Below, piece by piece: positions 1 through 5,794 of a stretch of 5,794 bases of DNA (position 1 is the stretch's first letter; each line of letters begins with the position of its first letter). The stretch is from Lentzea sp. (GTDB lineage: Bacteria > Actinomycetota > Actinomycetes > Mycobacteriales > Pseudonocardiaceae): assembly GCA_030146905.1 (NCBI GenBank), contig JASLAV010000128.1:1-5794 (forward strand), written 5' to 3'. The notes beneath the pieces were generated by a model. That model saw only the letters and a program-made list of their open reading frames with translations, had not been told where the DNA came from and did not search any database. The position numbers were made by a program, and so were the translations under genes.

Positions 1-915
1 TCCACCAGCTACTGGGTCATGGGCGCGTTCATGGCGGTGCTGGGCGCGGGCATCGGCCTGGTGATGCAGGTGCCGGTGATCGTCGTGCAGAGCACCACCG
101 GCTACAGCGACCTCGGCGTCGCGACGTCGGGGATCAGCTTCCTGCGCACCATGGGCAGCTCGTTCGGCGTCGCGATGTTCGGCACAATCTACACCAACCG
201 GCTGCCCCACAACCTGGTGGTCCCGCCGGGCGTCGACCCGCGCGCCATCGCGAGCCCGGCCGCCGTCCACGCGCTGCCCGACGCCGTCAGGGCACCGATC
301 GTGAACGGGTACGCCGAGACCGTGCAGACGATGTTCATGATCGCCGCCCCGATCGGTCTCGTGGCGCTGGCCGTCGCGTTCTTCCTGCCGCAGGTCCAGC
401 TGCGCGACACCTCACGTGCCGCCGCGACGGGCAACAGCGGCGTGGGTGAGAGCTTCGCCGCACCGCCGTCGAACTCCTACGACGAGCTGCGCAAGCTCGT
501 GTCGACCGTGGTCGCGAAGTCCGAGGACGACCCCGGCCCCGCCGTGCTGCGGCGTTCCGGCGTCGACCTCCCGCTGGAAGAGGCGTGGCTGCTCGGACGC
601 GTGTACCGCGCGTCCACGGACGACGGCGTGGCCACGCTCGCCGAGCTCGCCGAGATGACGAAGGTGCCCGGCGGCATCTTCGAACCGACCGCGCAGGCGC
701 TCGTGCGGTCGGGCCACCTGGCGTTCAGCGACGACGGCTACCGGTTCACCGACCGCGGCGCGGAGGTCTTCACCCAGCTGGTGGAGGCGTGGCGGCGCTG
801 GCTGCTGGAGCAGCTGCGGGACTGGCACGAACCGGACCAGCGCGACTTCGCCCGCGCGCTCGACTCGTTCACCGACGAGCTGATCGAGAGCGGCCGGCAG
901 ATGAGCCGCGTCTAG
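1..915 (+). CDS. MFS DHA2-family efflux transporter with C-terminal MarR-like domain (5' partial)
   Basis: This is the C-terminal 304 residues of a 14-TM drug:H+ antiporter (DHA2, EmrB/QacA type), an inner-membrane pump that exports drugs or metabolites using the proton gradient. The frame is open from base 1, so the true start lies outside the window. Visible membrane segments, in window numbering, are residues about 5-27 (Gly-rich, ending in MQVPVIVVQ), about 39-60 (SGISFLRTMGSSFGVAMFG) and about 108-128 (MFMIAAPIGLVALAVAFFLP). The SGISFLRTMGSSFGVA stretch is typical of DHA2 proteins. From residue about 155 the chain becomes soluble and resembles a MarR winged helix: a helix around EEAWLLGRVYRA, a helix-turn-helix at about 210-240 (TLAELAEMTKVPGG onward), a wing (SDDGYRFTDRGAEVF) and a long C-terminal helix pair. 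Such tails are known on some actinobacterial DHA2 pumps; their role is not established. The substrate cannot be read from the sequence. Confidence 0.88.
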   Translation, partial: STSYWVMGAFMAVLGAGIGLVMQVPVIVVQSTTGYSDLGVATSGISFLRTMGSSFGVAMFGTIYTNRLPHNLVVPPGVDPRAIASPAAVHALPDAVRAPIVNGYAETVQTMFMIAAPIGLVALAVAFFLPQVQLRDTSRAAATGNSGVGESFAAPPSNSYDELRKLVSTVVAKSEDDPGPAVLRRSGVDLPLEEAWLLGRVYRASTDDGVATLAELAEMTKVPGGIFEPTAQALVRSGHLAFSDDGYRFTDRGAEVFTQLVEAWRRWLLEQLRDWHEPDQRDFARALDSFTDELIESGRQMSRV

Positions 916-925
916 GGCGGGCGTG

Positions 926-1134
926 GATCCATGCGATTGCATCGTGGGCGTCGAGCCCGACGGGCCTGCCGCCGTGCCGTTGCGGTGCCCCTGCTGGTCT
1001 CCGGGTTCGGGGATGACAGCCTGGCCGGGAGTGATCCGCGTGACGAGTGGCAGCCCGTTGCCGTCGGCGAGCTGATGGATCTTCGTCGGCAACCCGCTCC
1101 TGGAGCGAGCCAGAACGCTCGACTTTGCCAGACA
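926..1134 (-). pseudogene. IS5-family transposase remnant with internal deletion
   Basis: On the minus strand, 1113 down to 1021 reads LARSRSGLPTKIHQLADG followed by NGLPLVTRITPGQ. This matches the conserved GRSRGGLTTKIH-ADG-G-PL-TPGQ block of IS5-family DDE transposases. The same frame continues directly into AVIPEPGDQQGHR (1020-982), a block that in intact enzymes lies about 50-65 residues further on, after the second catalytic Asp region. The intervening part is therefore missing. A frame change then follows, and GGRPVGLDAHD appears in another frame (973 downward), matching the GGRP-FD motif before the RNVVER segment. No catalytic set survives and the C-terminal third is absent, so this is an inactive scar. 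I could not identify terminal inverted repeats or a target duplication. The limits given are approximate. The family call rests on remembered motifs, not on a database search. Confidence 0.72.
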
Positions 1135-1164
1135 CCCCCTGGGGATCCGGCCAATGGCCTCGGG

Positions 1165-1476
1165 TCAGGCCCGCTTGCGGCTCGTGATCTTGTCAGAGAG
1201 CTGCTGCACATCGGCGGGGTCCGCGTCCCGGGCGAGGGCGACGTAGTGGTCCATGACGGCCGGCCGGTAGCGCACGGGCCGCGTCTGTGCTGGGGCGAGG
1301 CGGGTGAGCTCGGTGATCGTGAGGTCTTCGTCCGCGATACCGCGGAACGAGATGCCGTCGGCGGTCTCCACGTCGAACATCAGGACCACGCGTGGACTGC
1401 CGTCGCTGCTGACCTCCCGCCAGTCGACGAGAACGCCGAGCGATTCCCGGCTCAGGTCGGGCCTGAGCTGCTCCAT
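1165..1476 (-). CDS. Small hypothetical protein (103 aa)
   Basis: I do not recognise the family. The ORF encodes 103 residues, acidic in the middle and basic at the end (SDKITSRKRA). It has no membrane segment and no signal peptide. It starts with an amphipathic stretch (MEQLRPDLSRESLGVLVDWR), followed by alternating hydrophobic residues suggesting beta strands (PRVVLMFDVETADGISFRG). It ends with a probably helical part (RPAVMDHYVALARDADPADV). The composition and GC-rich third positions are protein-like, unlike the Arg/Gly/Pro-rich readings of the overlapping frames. The start is uncertain: no clear Shine-Dalgarno precedes the ATG at 1476. The frame stays open upstream to a TGA at 1528-1530 and reads plausibly (RDGAILNDLMEQL), so the N-terminus may lie upstream at a CTG or have been lost by a frameshift. 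Its stop lies close to the transposase scar. Confidence 0.6.
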   Translation of the reverse strand: MEQLRPDLSRESLGVLVDWREVSSDGSPRVVLMFDVETADGISFRGIADEDLTITELTRLAPAQTRPVRYRPAVMDHYVALARDADPADVQQLSDKITSRKRA

Positions 1477-1622
1477 CAGATCGTTCAGAATCGCCCCGTC
1501 CCGATGGGTCGCCGTCTGCCAGGACGATCAACCTCTGCCGGACACGCCCCCGCCCTCCCGTCCCGAAAGATCACCCGAGCGGACCAGGGCGTCCGCGTGT
1601 ATCCACATGCGACCCTGAAGTC
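1477..1622. other. Divergent intergenic region, no clear signal
   Basis: These 146 bases separate the minus-strand small hypothetical gene from the plus-strand EEP gene and should contain promoters for both. I see no convincing -35/-10 pair, operator palindrome or Shine-Dalgarno on either strand. A TATCCA at 1600-1605 is the only vaguely -10-like hexamer for the rightward gene. No RNA gene is evident. Confidence 0.4.
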
Positions 1623-2756
1623 GTGAGGACCACGCGAATCGGGTCGTTCAACGTGGAGAACATGTTCGAACGCCCCAGGGTGATGGGCCGCAACGCCACC
1701 GAACACGCGGCCCCGATCCTGGCCGCCCACGCACGTTTCAACGAGCTCATCGCCGCCGAGACCTACTCCCCCGCCGTCAAGGAAGAACTCAAGGAACACC
1801 TCGTGACCCTGCGGTTGCTCCGCGGTGACCGGAGCACGTACGCGGTCCTGCGCCGCATCCGCGGCCGGTTCCTGGCACGGCACCGCACCGGCGAAACCTC
1901 AGTCGTGGCAAGCGGTCGCGAGTCGTGGGTCGGCTGGGTCGAGCTCACCACGGAACCCATCAGCGAGCTCGCGACGCGCCACACGGCCCAGGTGATGCGC
2001 GACGTCGGCGCCCACGTGCTCGGCGTGGTCGAGGCGGAGTCCCGCGAGCTGCTGCACATGTTCTCCGCCAGCATGCTCAAGCACGTCGGCTGGACCCCGT
2101 ACGAGGAGGTCCACCTCATCGACGGCAACGACGAGCGCGGCATCAACGTCGGCCTGCTGACCCGCGACGCGCACGAGGTCATCACCATCAGGACGCACGT
2201 GTACGCCAAGGACAAGTCCGGCGTGGTCTTCTCCAGGGACTGCGCCGAGTACCACGTCCGCACCCCTGCGGGCCCCGAGGTGGTCGTGCTGGTGAACCAC
2301 CTGAAGTCCAAGGGCTACGGCACTCCCGGCGACCCGATCGGCGCCCGCCGCCGCTTCCGCCAGGCCGTCCGCATCGCCCGCATCGTGAACCGCCTGCGCG
2401 ACGAGGGCCACGAGCACATCGCCGTCGTGGGCGACCTCAACGACACCGCGGACAGCGAGGCGTTGCGCCCGCTGTTCCAGCGCACCGGCCTGCGCGACAT
2501 CAGCGAGCACGAGAACTTCGACTGGGACCACCGCCTCGGCACGTACCGCGGCGTGAACGAGAGGGGCAAGATCGACTACGTCCTGCTCACCCCTCCGCTG
2601 TTCGCCAAGGCCGTCGGCGGCGGGATCTTCCGCAAGGGCGTGTGGCGCGGCCCGCGGACCAAGAACCGCTGGGACGTCTACGAAACCATGACCAGCGAGG
2701 TGCACGCGGCCAGCGACCACGCCGCGATCTACGCCGACATCGACTGGAACGCCTAG
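1623..2756 (+). CDS. Endonuclease/exonuclease/phosphatase (EEP) family protein
   Basis: This 377-residue protein has the DNase I-like fold family motifs in order: N-terminal IGSFNVENMF with the metal-site Asn at N10; GVVEAES with the Mg-binding Glu at E137; RGINVGLLTR near 175-185; VNHLKSKGYG with H226; VGDLNDT with D271 and N273; KIDYVLL with D318; and the catalytic ASDHAAIY with H366. All expected active-site residues are present, so a metal-dependent phosphodiesterase or nuclease is likely. The substrate (DNA, RNA, phospholipid or inositol phosphate) cannot be decided. No signal peptide or membrane helix is seen, so it is probably cytoplasmic. N10 and E137 are 127 residues apart, against roughly 27 in E. 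coli exonuclease III, because of a mainly helical, charged insert. The GTG start is chosen because it lies just before the first motif. No good ribosome-binding site is visible. The gene converges on the DUF1905 gene and shares its stop-codon bases. Confidence 0.9.
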   Translation: MRTTRIGSFNVENMFERPRVMGRNATEHAAPILAAHARFNELIAAETYSPAVKEELKEHLVTLRLLRGDRSTYAVLRRIRGRFLARHRTGETSVVASGRESWVGWVELTTEPISELATRHTAQVMRDVGAHVLGVVEAESRELLHMFSASMLKHVGWTPYEEVHLIDGNDERGINVGLLTRDAHEVITIRTHVYAKDKSGVVFSRDCAEYHVRTPAGPEVVVLVNHLKSKGYGTPGDPIGARRRFRQAVRIARIVNRLRDEGHEHIAVVGDLNDTADSEALRPLFQRTGLRDISEHENFDWDHRLGTYRGVNERGKIDYVLLTPPLFAKAVGGGIFRKGVWRGPRTKNRWDVYETMTSEVHAASDHAAIYADIDWNA

Positions 2757-3043
2757 ATCAGCTCGACCGTCACCTCGATGACGTCTCCCGGTCCCACGTC
2801 GTTCTTCTTGCGCACAGCGGCTTTCACCGGCAGCACGTAGCACCCCGACTGCTTGTCGGGGAAGACCGATGTGGACCAGGTGCTGGTGCCCACGCCGACG
2901 CGCACCTTCACCGACCCGAAGCCCGCGCCCGGCGTGGCGACGTCGCGGATCCGGTCCGACACGTCCTCTGGCAGCGTCACGAAGGTCCACGTGTCCATGC
3001 GGCGGGCGTCCCAGATCCACAGCTCCGCGTCGAAGACGAACAT
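2753..3043 (-). CDS. DUF1905 domain protein
   Basis: The 96-residue product is essentially one DUF1905 domain, a small beta-rich domain of unknown function that occurs alone or beside YdeI/OmdA-like domains in bacteria. Diagnostic stretches are FDAELWIWD at the N-terminus, TWTFVTLPEDVSDRIRD, GFGSVKVRVGVGTSTW, SVFPDKQSGCYVLPVKAAVR and GDVIEVTVEL at the C-terminus. The length fits a complete single-domain member, and no signal peptide or membrane segment is present. The ATG at 3043 is preceded by a weak GAGA about 8 nt upstream (3052-3055), which overlaps the stop codon of the decayed gene before it. That fits an ancestral operon with coupled translation. Its TAG overlaps the EEP gene's TAG on the opposite strand within one CTAG. 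No specific biochemical function can be assigned. Confidence 0.88.
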   Translation of the reverse strand: MFVFDAELWIWDARRMDTWTFVTLPEDVSDRIRDVATPGAGFGSVKVRVGVGTSTWSTSVFPDKQSGCYVLPVKAAVRKKNDVGPGDVIEVTVELI

Positions 3044-3053
3044 CGGCCCATTC

Positions 3054-3538
3054 TCACAGAGGCGCCCTGACGCGGAAGCACTCGTCGGCCAGCGCGAGGG
3101 CGAGCCGGACCTATCCGTGCGGCGCCCACCTCCGCACGAGTTCCAAGAACACGATCAGATCCTGCCGCACGCCCTCCAGACGCGCCCGCACCTCCGCGAT
3201 CCGGATCCCACACGCCGAAGCCGTCCGCGTTCCCGGCATCCGGTCACAACCGCGCCAGGCCACCGCGAAACTCCAGTCCCGGATCCGGGCTGTGGCCGAG
3301 CCGGGGCCTCTCGTCGTCCGGCAGCCACAGCCGACCGCGCCAGTCCTCCAGCCCCGTGCAACATCCCGGCTCGACCTCCATGCCCGCCTCGGCGTCGCAC
3401 ACGCGCACCTCGCCCGCTCCGCCCGAGCAGCTCGACGTAGCCGCCAGTAACCTCCACCACCGGCTTCATCTCGATCACCAGCCCATGGTGTGACTCTCGC
3501 TCACCCCAGGTGTCCAGTTCCGCGTCTCCGCGCGCCAC
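3054..3538 (-). pseudogene. Decayed gene, about 160 codons, with frameshifts and internal stops
   Basis: No single frame covers this stretch, but three minus-strand frames join into one protein-like reading. It starts at a GTG (3536-3538) preceded by GGGGGA and reads VARGDAELDTWGERESHHG then LVIEMKPVVEVTGGYVELLG. A +1 shift near 3421 leads to GAGEVRVCDAEAGMEVEPGC, CTGLEDWRGRLWLPDDERPR and LGHSPDPGLEFRGGLARL. An in-frame TGA (3244-3246, perhaps once TGG) is followed by PDAGNADGFGVW. A second +1 shift, at about 3200-3246, leads to IRIAEVRARLEGVRQDLIVF and LELVRRWAPHG, then a TAG (3111-3113), then VRLALALADECFRVRAPL and a TGA at 3054-3056. Removing two bases leaves 483 nt, exactly 161 codons. 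The final TGA sits 10 nt before the DUF1905 ATG, as in an operon. I do not recognise the family. The reading looks like a soluble protein with a helical C-terminus. Sequencing error at some lesions cannot be excluded. Confidence 0.7.
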
Positions 3539-3566
3539 CGTTCCCCCGTTGGAGTGACGAACGCCA

Positions 3567-3604
3567 CCAACCGGATCGGTCGGTTTACCTACCGAATCGG
3601 TCGG
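3567..3604. promoter_or_regulatory. Tandem TetR-type operator (two 17-bp palindromes)
   Basis: Two imperfect palindromes lie side by side: CCAACCGGATCGGTCGG (3567-3583) and CCTACCGAATCGGTCGG (3588-3604). They match at 15 of 17 positions. Each is built from an ACCG arm, a 3-base centre and a CGGT arm, with outer CC/GG pairs. Their centres (3575 and 3596) are 21 bp apart, about two helical turns, so dimers bound at both would face the same side of the DNA. They end 22 bp before the tetR ATG. ACCG/CGGT-rich palindromes are common TetR-family operators in actinobacteria. The inferred role is autorepression of the tetR-MMPL operon, and possibly of the decayed divergent gene. Confidence 0.75.
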
Positions 3605-3613
3605 TGAACGCCG

Positions 3614-3619
3614 TAAAGT
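3614..3619 (+). promoter_or_regulatory. Possible -10 element of tetR
   Basis: TAAAGT lies 7 nt before the tetR ATG, the place expected for the -10 hexamer of a leaderless transcript, which is frequent in actinobacteria. No Shine-Dalgarno precedes the ATG, which agrees with a leaderless mRNA. No good -35 is visible; that position falls inside the second operator palindrome. Repressor binding would then block the polymerase. Confidence 0.4.
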
Positions 3620-3626
3620 CGATTCC

Positions 3627-4181
3627 ATGCCACGACAGCCCAGGACCGGCGTAGACGAGAGGATCCTCGACGCCGCCGCCGCGCTCTTCGCGCGGCACGG
3701 GTTCGAGCAGACCTCGTTGAAGTCGCTCGCGGACGCTGTCGGCCTGTCCAAAGCCGGCCTGCTGCACCACTTCCCGAGCAAAGACGCTCTCTTCGAAGCG
3801 GCGTGGGAGCAGAGCCGCGTCATCTGCCGGCACGTGCTCGACATGGTCGCGGACATGCCCGCGGGGCCCGCGCGGGAGCGGCGGTCGATCGAGCTGCTCA
3901 CCGACTACGCGCTGGACCGGCCGGGAATGGTCTCGCTGCTGTTCAGGTCGATGACGGCGCCGGGTGAGGACCCGCAGCAGGCGCAGGACGAACTGCTGCT
4001 CAACGAGATGTTCGTGATCGAACCCCAGACGGAACTGCCACGCGCGGTCCGGATCGTCGGCGCGCTCAGCGCCATGGCCGTGCTCACCCTGCTGGCCAAC
4101 CAGGAGGGTGGCGACAAGACGACGTGGCGCCCCTTGATCCTCGCTACCTGTTATGACGCACTCGGGCACCGGGAGGCCTGA
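3627..4181 (+). CDS. TetR/AcrR-family transcriptional regulator
   Basis: The 184-residue protein has a standard TetR N-terminal DNA-binding domain: RILDAAAALFARHGFEQTSL (about 12-31), a helix-turn-helix in SLKSLADAVGLSKAGLLHHF (about 30-49), then SKDALFEAAWEQ leading into helix 4. The rest is an all-helical C-terminal ligand-binding and dimerisation domain, including IELLTDYALDRPGMVSLLFR and ALSAMAVLTLLANQ. Length is slightly short for the family (usually about 190-220) but complete. The ATG at 3627 gives the normal short N-terminal arm before helix 1. It lies 5 nt upstream of the MMPL exporter in the same direction, and tandem palindromes sit in its promoter. The likely role is ligand-released repression of its own operon. 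The inducer is unknown; it is often a substrate of the neighbouring pump. Confidence 0.93.
   Translation: MPRQPRTGVDERILDAAAALFARHGFEQTSLKSLADAVGLSKAGLLHHFPSKDALFEAAWEQSRVICRHVLDMVADMPAGPARERRSIELLTDYALDRPGMVSLLFRSMTAPGEDPQQAQDELLLNEMFVIEPQTELPRAVRIVGALSAMAVLTLLANQEGGDKTTWRPLILATCYDALGHREA
4171..4176 (+). promoter_or_regulatory. Ribosome-binding site of the MMPL gene
   Basis: GGGAGG lies inside the last codons of tetR, 10 nt before the ATG at 4187. It supports that start codon. Its position suggests that the exporter is translated from the tetR transcript and is probably coupled to tetR translation. Confidence 0.7.
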
Positions 4182-4186
4182 CCACC

Positions 4187-5794
4187 ATGGCGAAACTGCT
4201 CTACAGACTGGGAAAGGGTGCGCACAGGCACCGTCTCCTGGTCGTTCTGATCTGGCTGCTCGTGCTCGTCGGTTCCGGCGTCGGCGCCTTCACGCTGGGC
4301 GGTGAGACGTCGAACTCGATGTCCATCCCCGGCCAGGAGTCGACCACCGCGCTCGAGCGCATCCAGGAGAAGTTCGGCTCCGGTGAGACCGCTTCCGCCC
4401 GTGTCGTCCTGAAGGCGCCAGAGGGCCAGAAGCTGCCCCAGCACGTCAAGGCGATCACCGACCTGGTGGCCGACGAGTCGACGCTCAAGGGCGTGCGCTC
4501 GGCGACCAACCCGCTCGACCCGGCGGCGCCCAGCGTCAACCGCGACGTGAACGTCGGCTACAGCACCGTCACCTACGACGTGAAGCCCGGTGAGGTCACC
4601 GACGAGCAGCGCGCCGAGCTCACCGAGGTCGTCGACAAGGCTCGCGCGGCCGGACTGACCGTCGAGGTCTCCGGCACCGCCATGCAGGAGACGCCGCACG
4701 TCGGCGGGCCGGCGGAGGCCATCGGTGTCGTGCTGGCGCTGGTCGTGCTCGCGCTGACCTACGGCTCGCTCGTGACCGCCGGCATGAACCTGCTCAGCGC
4801 CGCCATCGGCGTCGGCATCGGCACGCTCGGCATCACCATCGCGACCGGGTTCATGGACCTGCAGTCCACCACGCCGATCCTCGCCTCGATGCTGGGACTC
4901 GCGGTCGGCATCGACTACGCGTTGTTCATCATCAACCGCTACCGCCAGGAGCTGCGCCGCGGCTCCGACGTCGGCCACGCCGTCGCCACCGCCGTCGGCA
5001 CGGCCGGCTCCGCTGTCGTCACGGCCGGTCTGACCGTCGTCATCGCGCTGGTGGGCCTCGCGATCGCGAACATCCCGTTCCTCACGCAGATGGGTGTCTC
5101 GGCCGCCGCCACGATCGTCGTCGCGGTGCTGATCGCCATCACGCTGGTGCCCGCGGTGCTGGGCATGCTCGGCCGCCGCGTGCTCACCCGCAAGGAGCGC
5201 GCCGCCACCGACGCCGAGCCGAAGGACCGCGGCATCATCCGCGGCTGGGGCGGTGCGGTCACCCGCAACCGCGTCGCGGCGCTGCTGCTCTCCGTCGTGG
5301 CGCTCGGCATCATCTCGATCCCGGTGGCGTCCATGGACACCACGCTGATCCAGAAGCCGCCGGCGAACTCCACGCAGGAACGCGCCGACCAGATCCTCGC
5401 GCAGGGCTTCGGTGAGGGCTTCAACGGCCCGATCATCGTGCTCGTCGAGGGCGACGGCGCCGCGGCGACGGCCACCAAGGCCGCCGAGCCGATCGCGAAG
5501 CTGTCCGACGTCGCGCTCGTGACGCCCGCGCAGCCGAGCCAGGACGGCAAGTCCGCGATGCTCACCGTGATCCCGAAGTCCGGCCCGGACAGCGCGCAGA
5601 CCGAGCAGCTCGTCGCCGACCTGCGCGCCGAACTGTCCGACCTGGACGGCGGCAGGGCCTACGTCACCGGCGCCACCGCGGTGAGCGTGGACGTGGCCAC
5701 GTCGCTGGACCGCGCGCTGCCGATCTACCTCGCGGTGGTCGTGGGCCTCGCCCTGATCCTGCTGGTCCTGGTGTTCCGCTCGCTGCTGGTGCCG
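4187..5794 (+). CDS. MMPL-family (RND superfamily) transporter, 3' partial
   Basis: The frame is open for 536 codons to the right edge without a stop. The layout is that of MMPL exporters: TM1 at about 17-37 (LLVVLIWLLVLVGSGVGAF), a first extracytoplasmic porter domain at about 40-175, TM2-TM6 at about 176-331, a cytoplasmic linker (RRVLTRKERAATDAEP), TM7 at about 363-383, a second porter domain at about 384-510, and the beginning of the second TM bundle at 511-532. The TM4 signature GLAVGIDYALFIINRYR holds the Asp-Tyr pair (D243, Y244) that carries protons in this family. Actinobacterial relatives of this type are about 700-750 residues, so roughly 200 codons are missing only because the window ends. 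Family members export lipids, siderophores or drugs; the substrate here is unknown. It is the second gene of a tetR operon and is probably repressed by that regulator. Confidence 0.93.
   Translation, partial: MAKLLYRLGKGAHRHRLLVVLIWLLVLVGSGVGAFTLGGETSNSMSIPGQESTTALERIQEKFGSGETASARVVLKAPEGQKLPQHVKAITDLVADESTLKGVRSATNPLDPAAPSVNRDVNVGYSTVTYDVKPGEVTDEQRAELTEVVDKARAAGLTVEVSGTAMQETPHVGGPAEAIGVVLALVVLALTYGSLVTAGMNLLSAAIGVGIGTLGITIATGFMDLQSTTPILASMLGLAVGIDYALFIINRYRQELRRGSDVGHAVATAVGTAGSAVVTAGLTVVIALVGLAIANIPFLTQMGVSAAATIVVAVLIAITLVPAVLGMLGRRVLTRKERAATDAEPKDRGIIRGWGGAVTRNRVAALLLSVVALGIISIPVASMDTTLIQKPPANSTQERADQILAQGFGEGFNGPIIVLVEGDGAAATATKAAEPIAKLSDVALVTPAQPSQDGKSAMLTVIPKSGPDSAQTEQLVADLRAELSDLDGGRAYVTGATAVSVDVATSLDRALPIYLAVVVGLALILLVLVFRSLLVP

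Noticed and set aside
940..975. Terminator hairpin after the MFS gene (GGGC-gtcga-GCCC and GCCC-gac-GGGC)
   Set aside because: Stems are only 4 bp, compete with each other, have no T-run and lie within transposase-derived sequence.
931..1626. Plus-strand ORF of 231 codons spanning the IS scar and the small hypothetical gene
   Set aside because: It is antisense to both the transposase motifs and the protein-like 1165-1476 ORF, and shows no domain or supporting start signal.
1899..3020. Long minus-strand ORF (373 codons) opposite the EEP gene
   Set aside because: It is antisense to a gene with every EEP catalytic motif and is rich in Val/Gly/Ala/Arg/His repeats typical of antisense high-GC readings; no family motif is visible.
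1925..3070. Long plus-strand ORF in a second frame over the EEP gene
   Set aside because: The product is Arg/Pro/His-rich low-complexity, as expected for a shifted frame of a GC-rich gene.
3241..3252. Programmed +1 frameshift at TTG TGA C, resembling the prfB site (CTT TGA C)
   Set aside because: The Leu codon TTG would have to slip to TGT, which does not keep pairing as CTT to TTT does. There is no Shine-Dalgarno-like stimulator, and other lesions in the same gene favour decay.
3155..3901. Minus-strand ORF of 248 codons as an intact gene
   Set aside because: Its first half is antisense to tetR. Only the part from 3538 to about 3422 is protein-like; after that the plausible reading moves to another frame.
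4151..4978. Minus-strand ORF of 275 codons opposite tetR end and the MMPL gene
   Set aside because: It is the complement of a clear MMPL gene, with compositionally biased sequence and no recognisable domain.
1..5794. tRNA, rRNA, riboswitch or CRISPR array
   Set aside because: I saw no cloverleaf-like pattern, no regularly spaced direct repeats and no conserved RNA motif; non-coding space is limited to short gaps.

Overview
The window is high-GC DNA with the codon use and gene content of an actinobacterium. The gene types (DHA2-type MFS pump, TetR-MMPL pair, DUF1905 protein) would fit a Pseudonocardiales genome such as Lentzea, Saccharothrix or Amycolatopsis, but the genus is only an inference. 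No plasmid, phage or CRISPR hallmark is visible, and the region reads as ordinary chromosome with some gene decay.

Left part (1-1476): the window opens inside a drug:H+ antiporter of the MFS DHA2 type whose C-terminal tail is a MarR-like winged-helix domain. After its stop lies a scar with no intact gene (about 926-1134, minus strand). It contains two recognisable pieces of an IS5-family transposase joined by an internal deletion. Next comes a minus-strand ORF for a small conserved-looking protein of unknown function (1165-1476).

Middle (1477-3538): a 146-bp intergenic stretch with no clear signals precedes a 377-residue endonuclease/exonuclease/phosphatase (EEP) family enzyme with all catalytic motifs present and an unusually long insert between the first two. 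It converges tail-to-tail with a minus-strand DUF1905 gene, the two stop codons sharing one CTAG. Upstream of the DUF1905 gene, 3054-3538 looks empty in any single frame. Read across frames on the minus strand it reconstructs as a broken gene of about 160 codons, with two +1 shifts and at least one internal stop. It ends 10 nt before the DUF1905 start, so the two were probably an operon.

Right part (3539-5794): a TetR regulator and an MMPL (RND-superfamily) exporter form a two-gene operon 5 nt apart. The 88-bp region between the decayed gene and tetR carries two nearly identical 17-bp imperfect palindromes whose centres are 21 bp apart. This is a convincing TetR operator that would autoregulate the repressor-exporter pair. 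The MMPL gene runs off the right edge.

I see no clearly new biological system. The items most worth a second look are the hidden decayed gene, the IS5 scar, the tandem operator, the MFS-MarR fusion and the large insert in the EEP enzyme.
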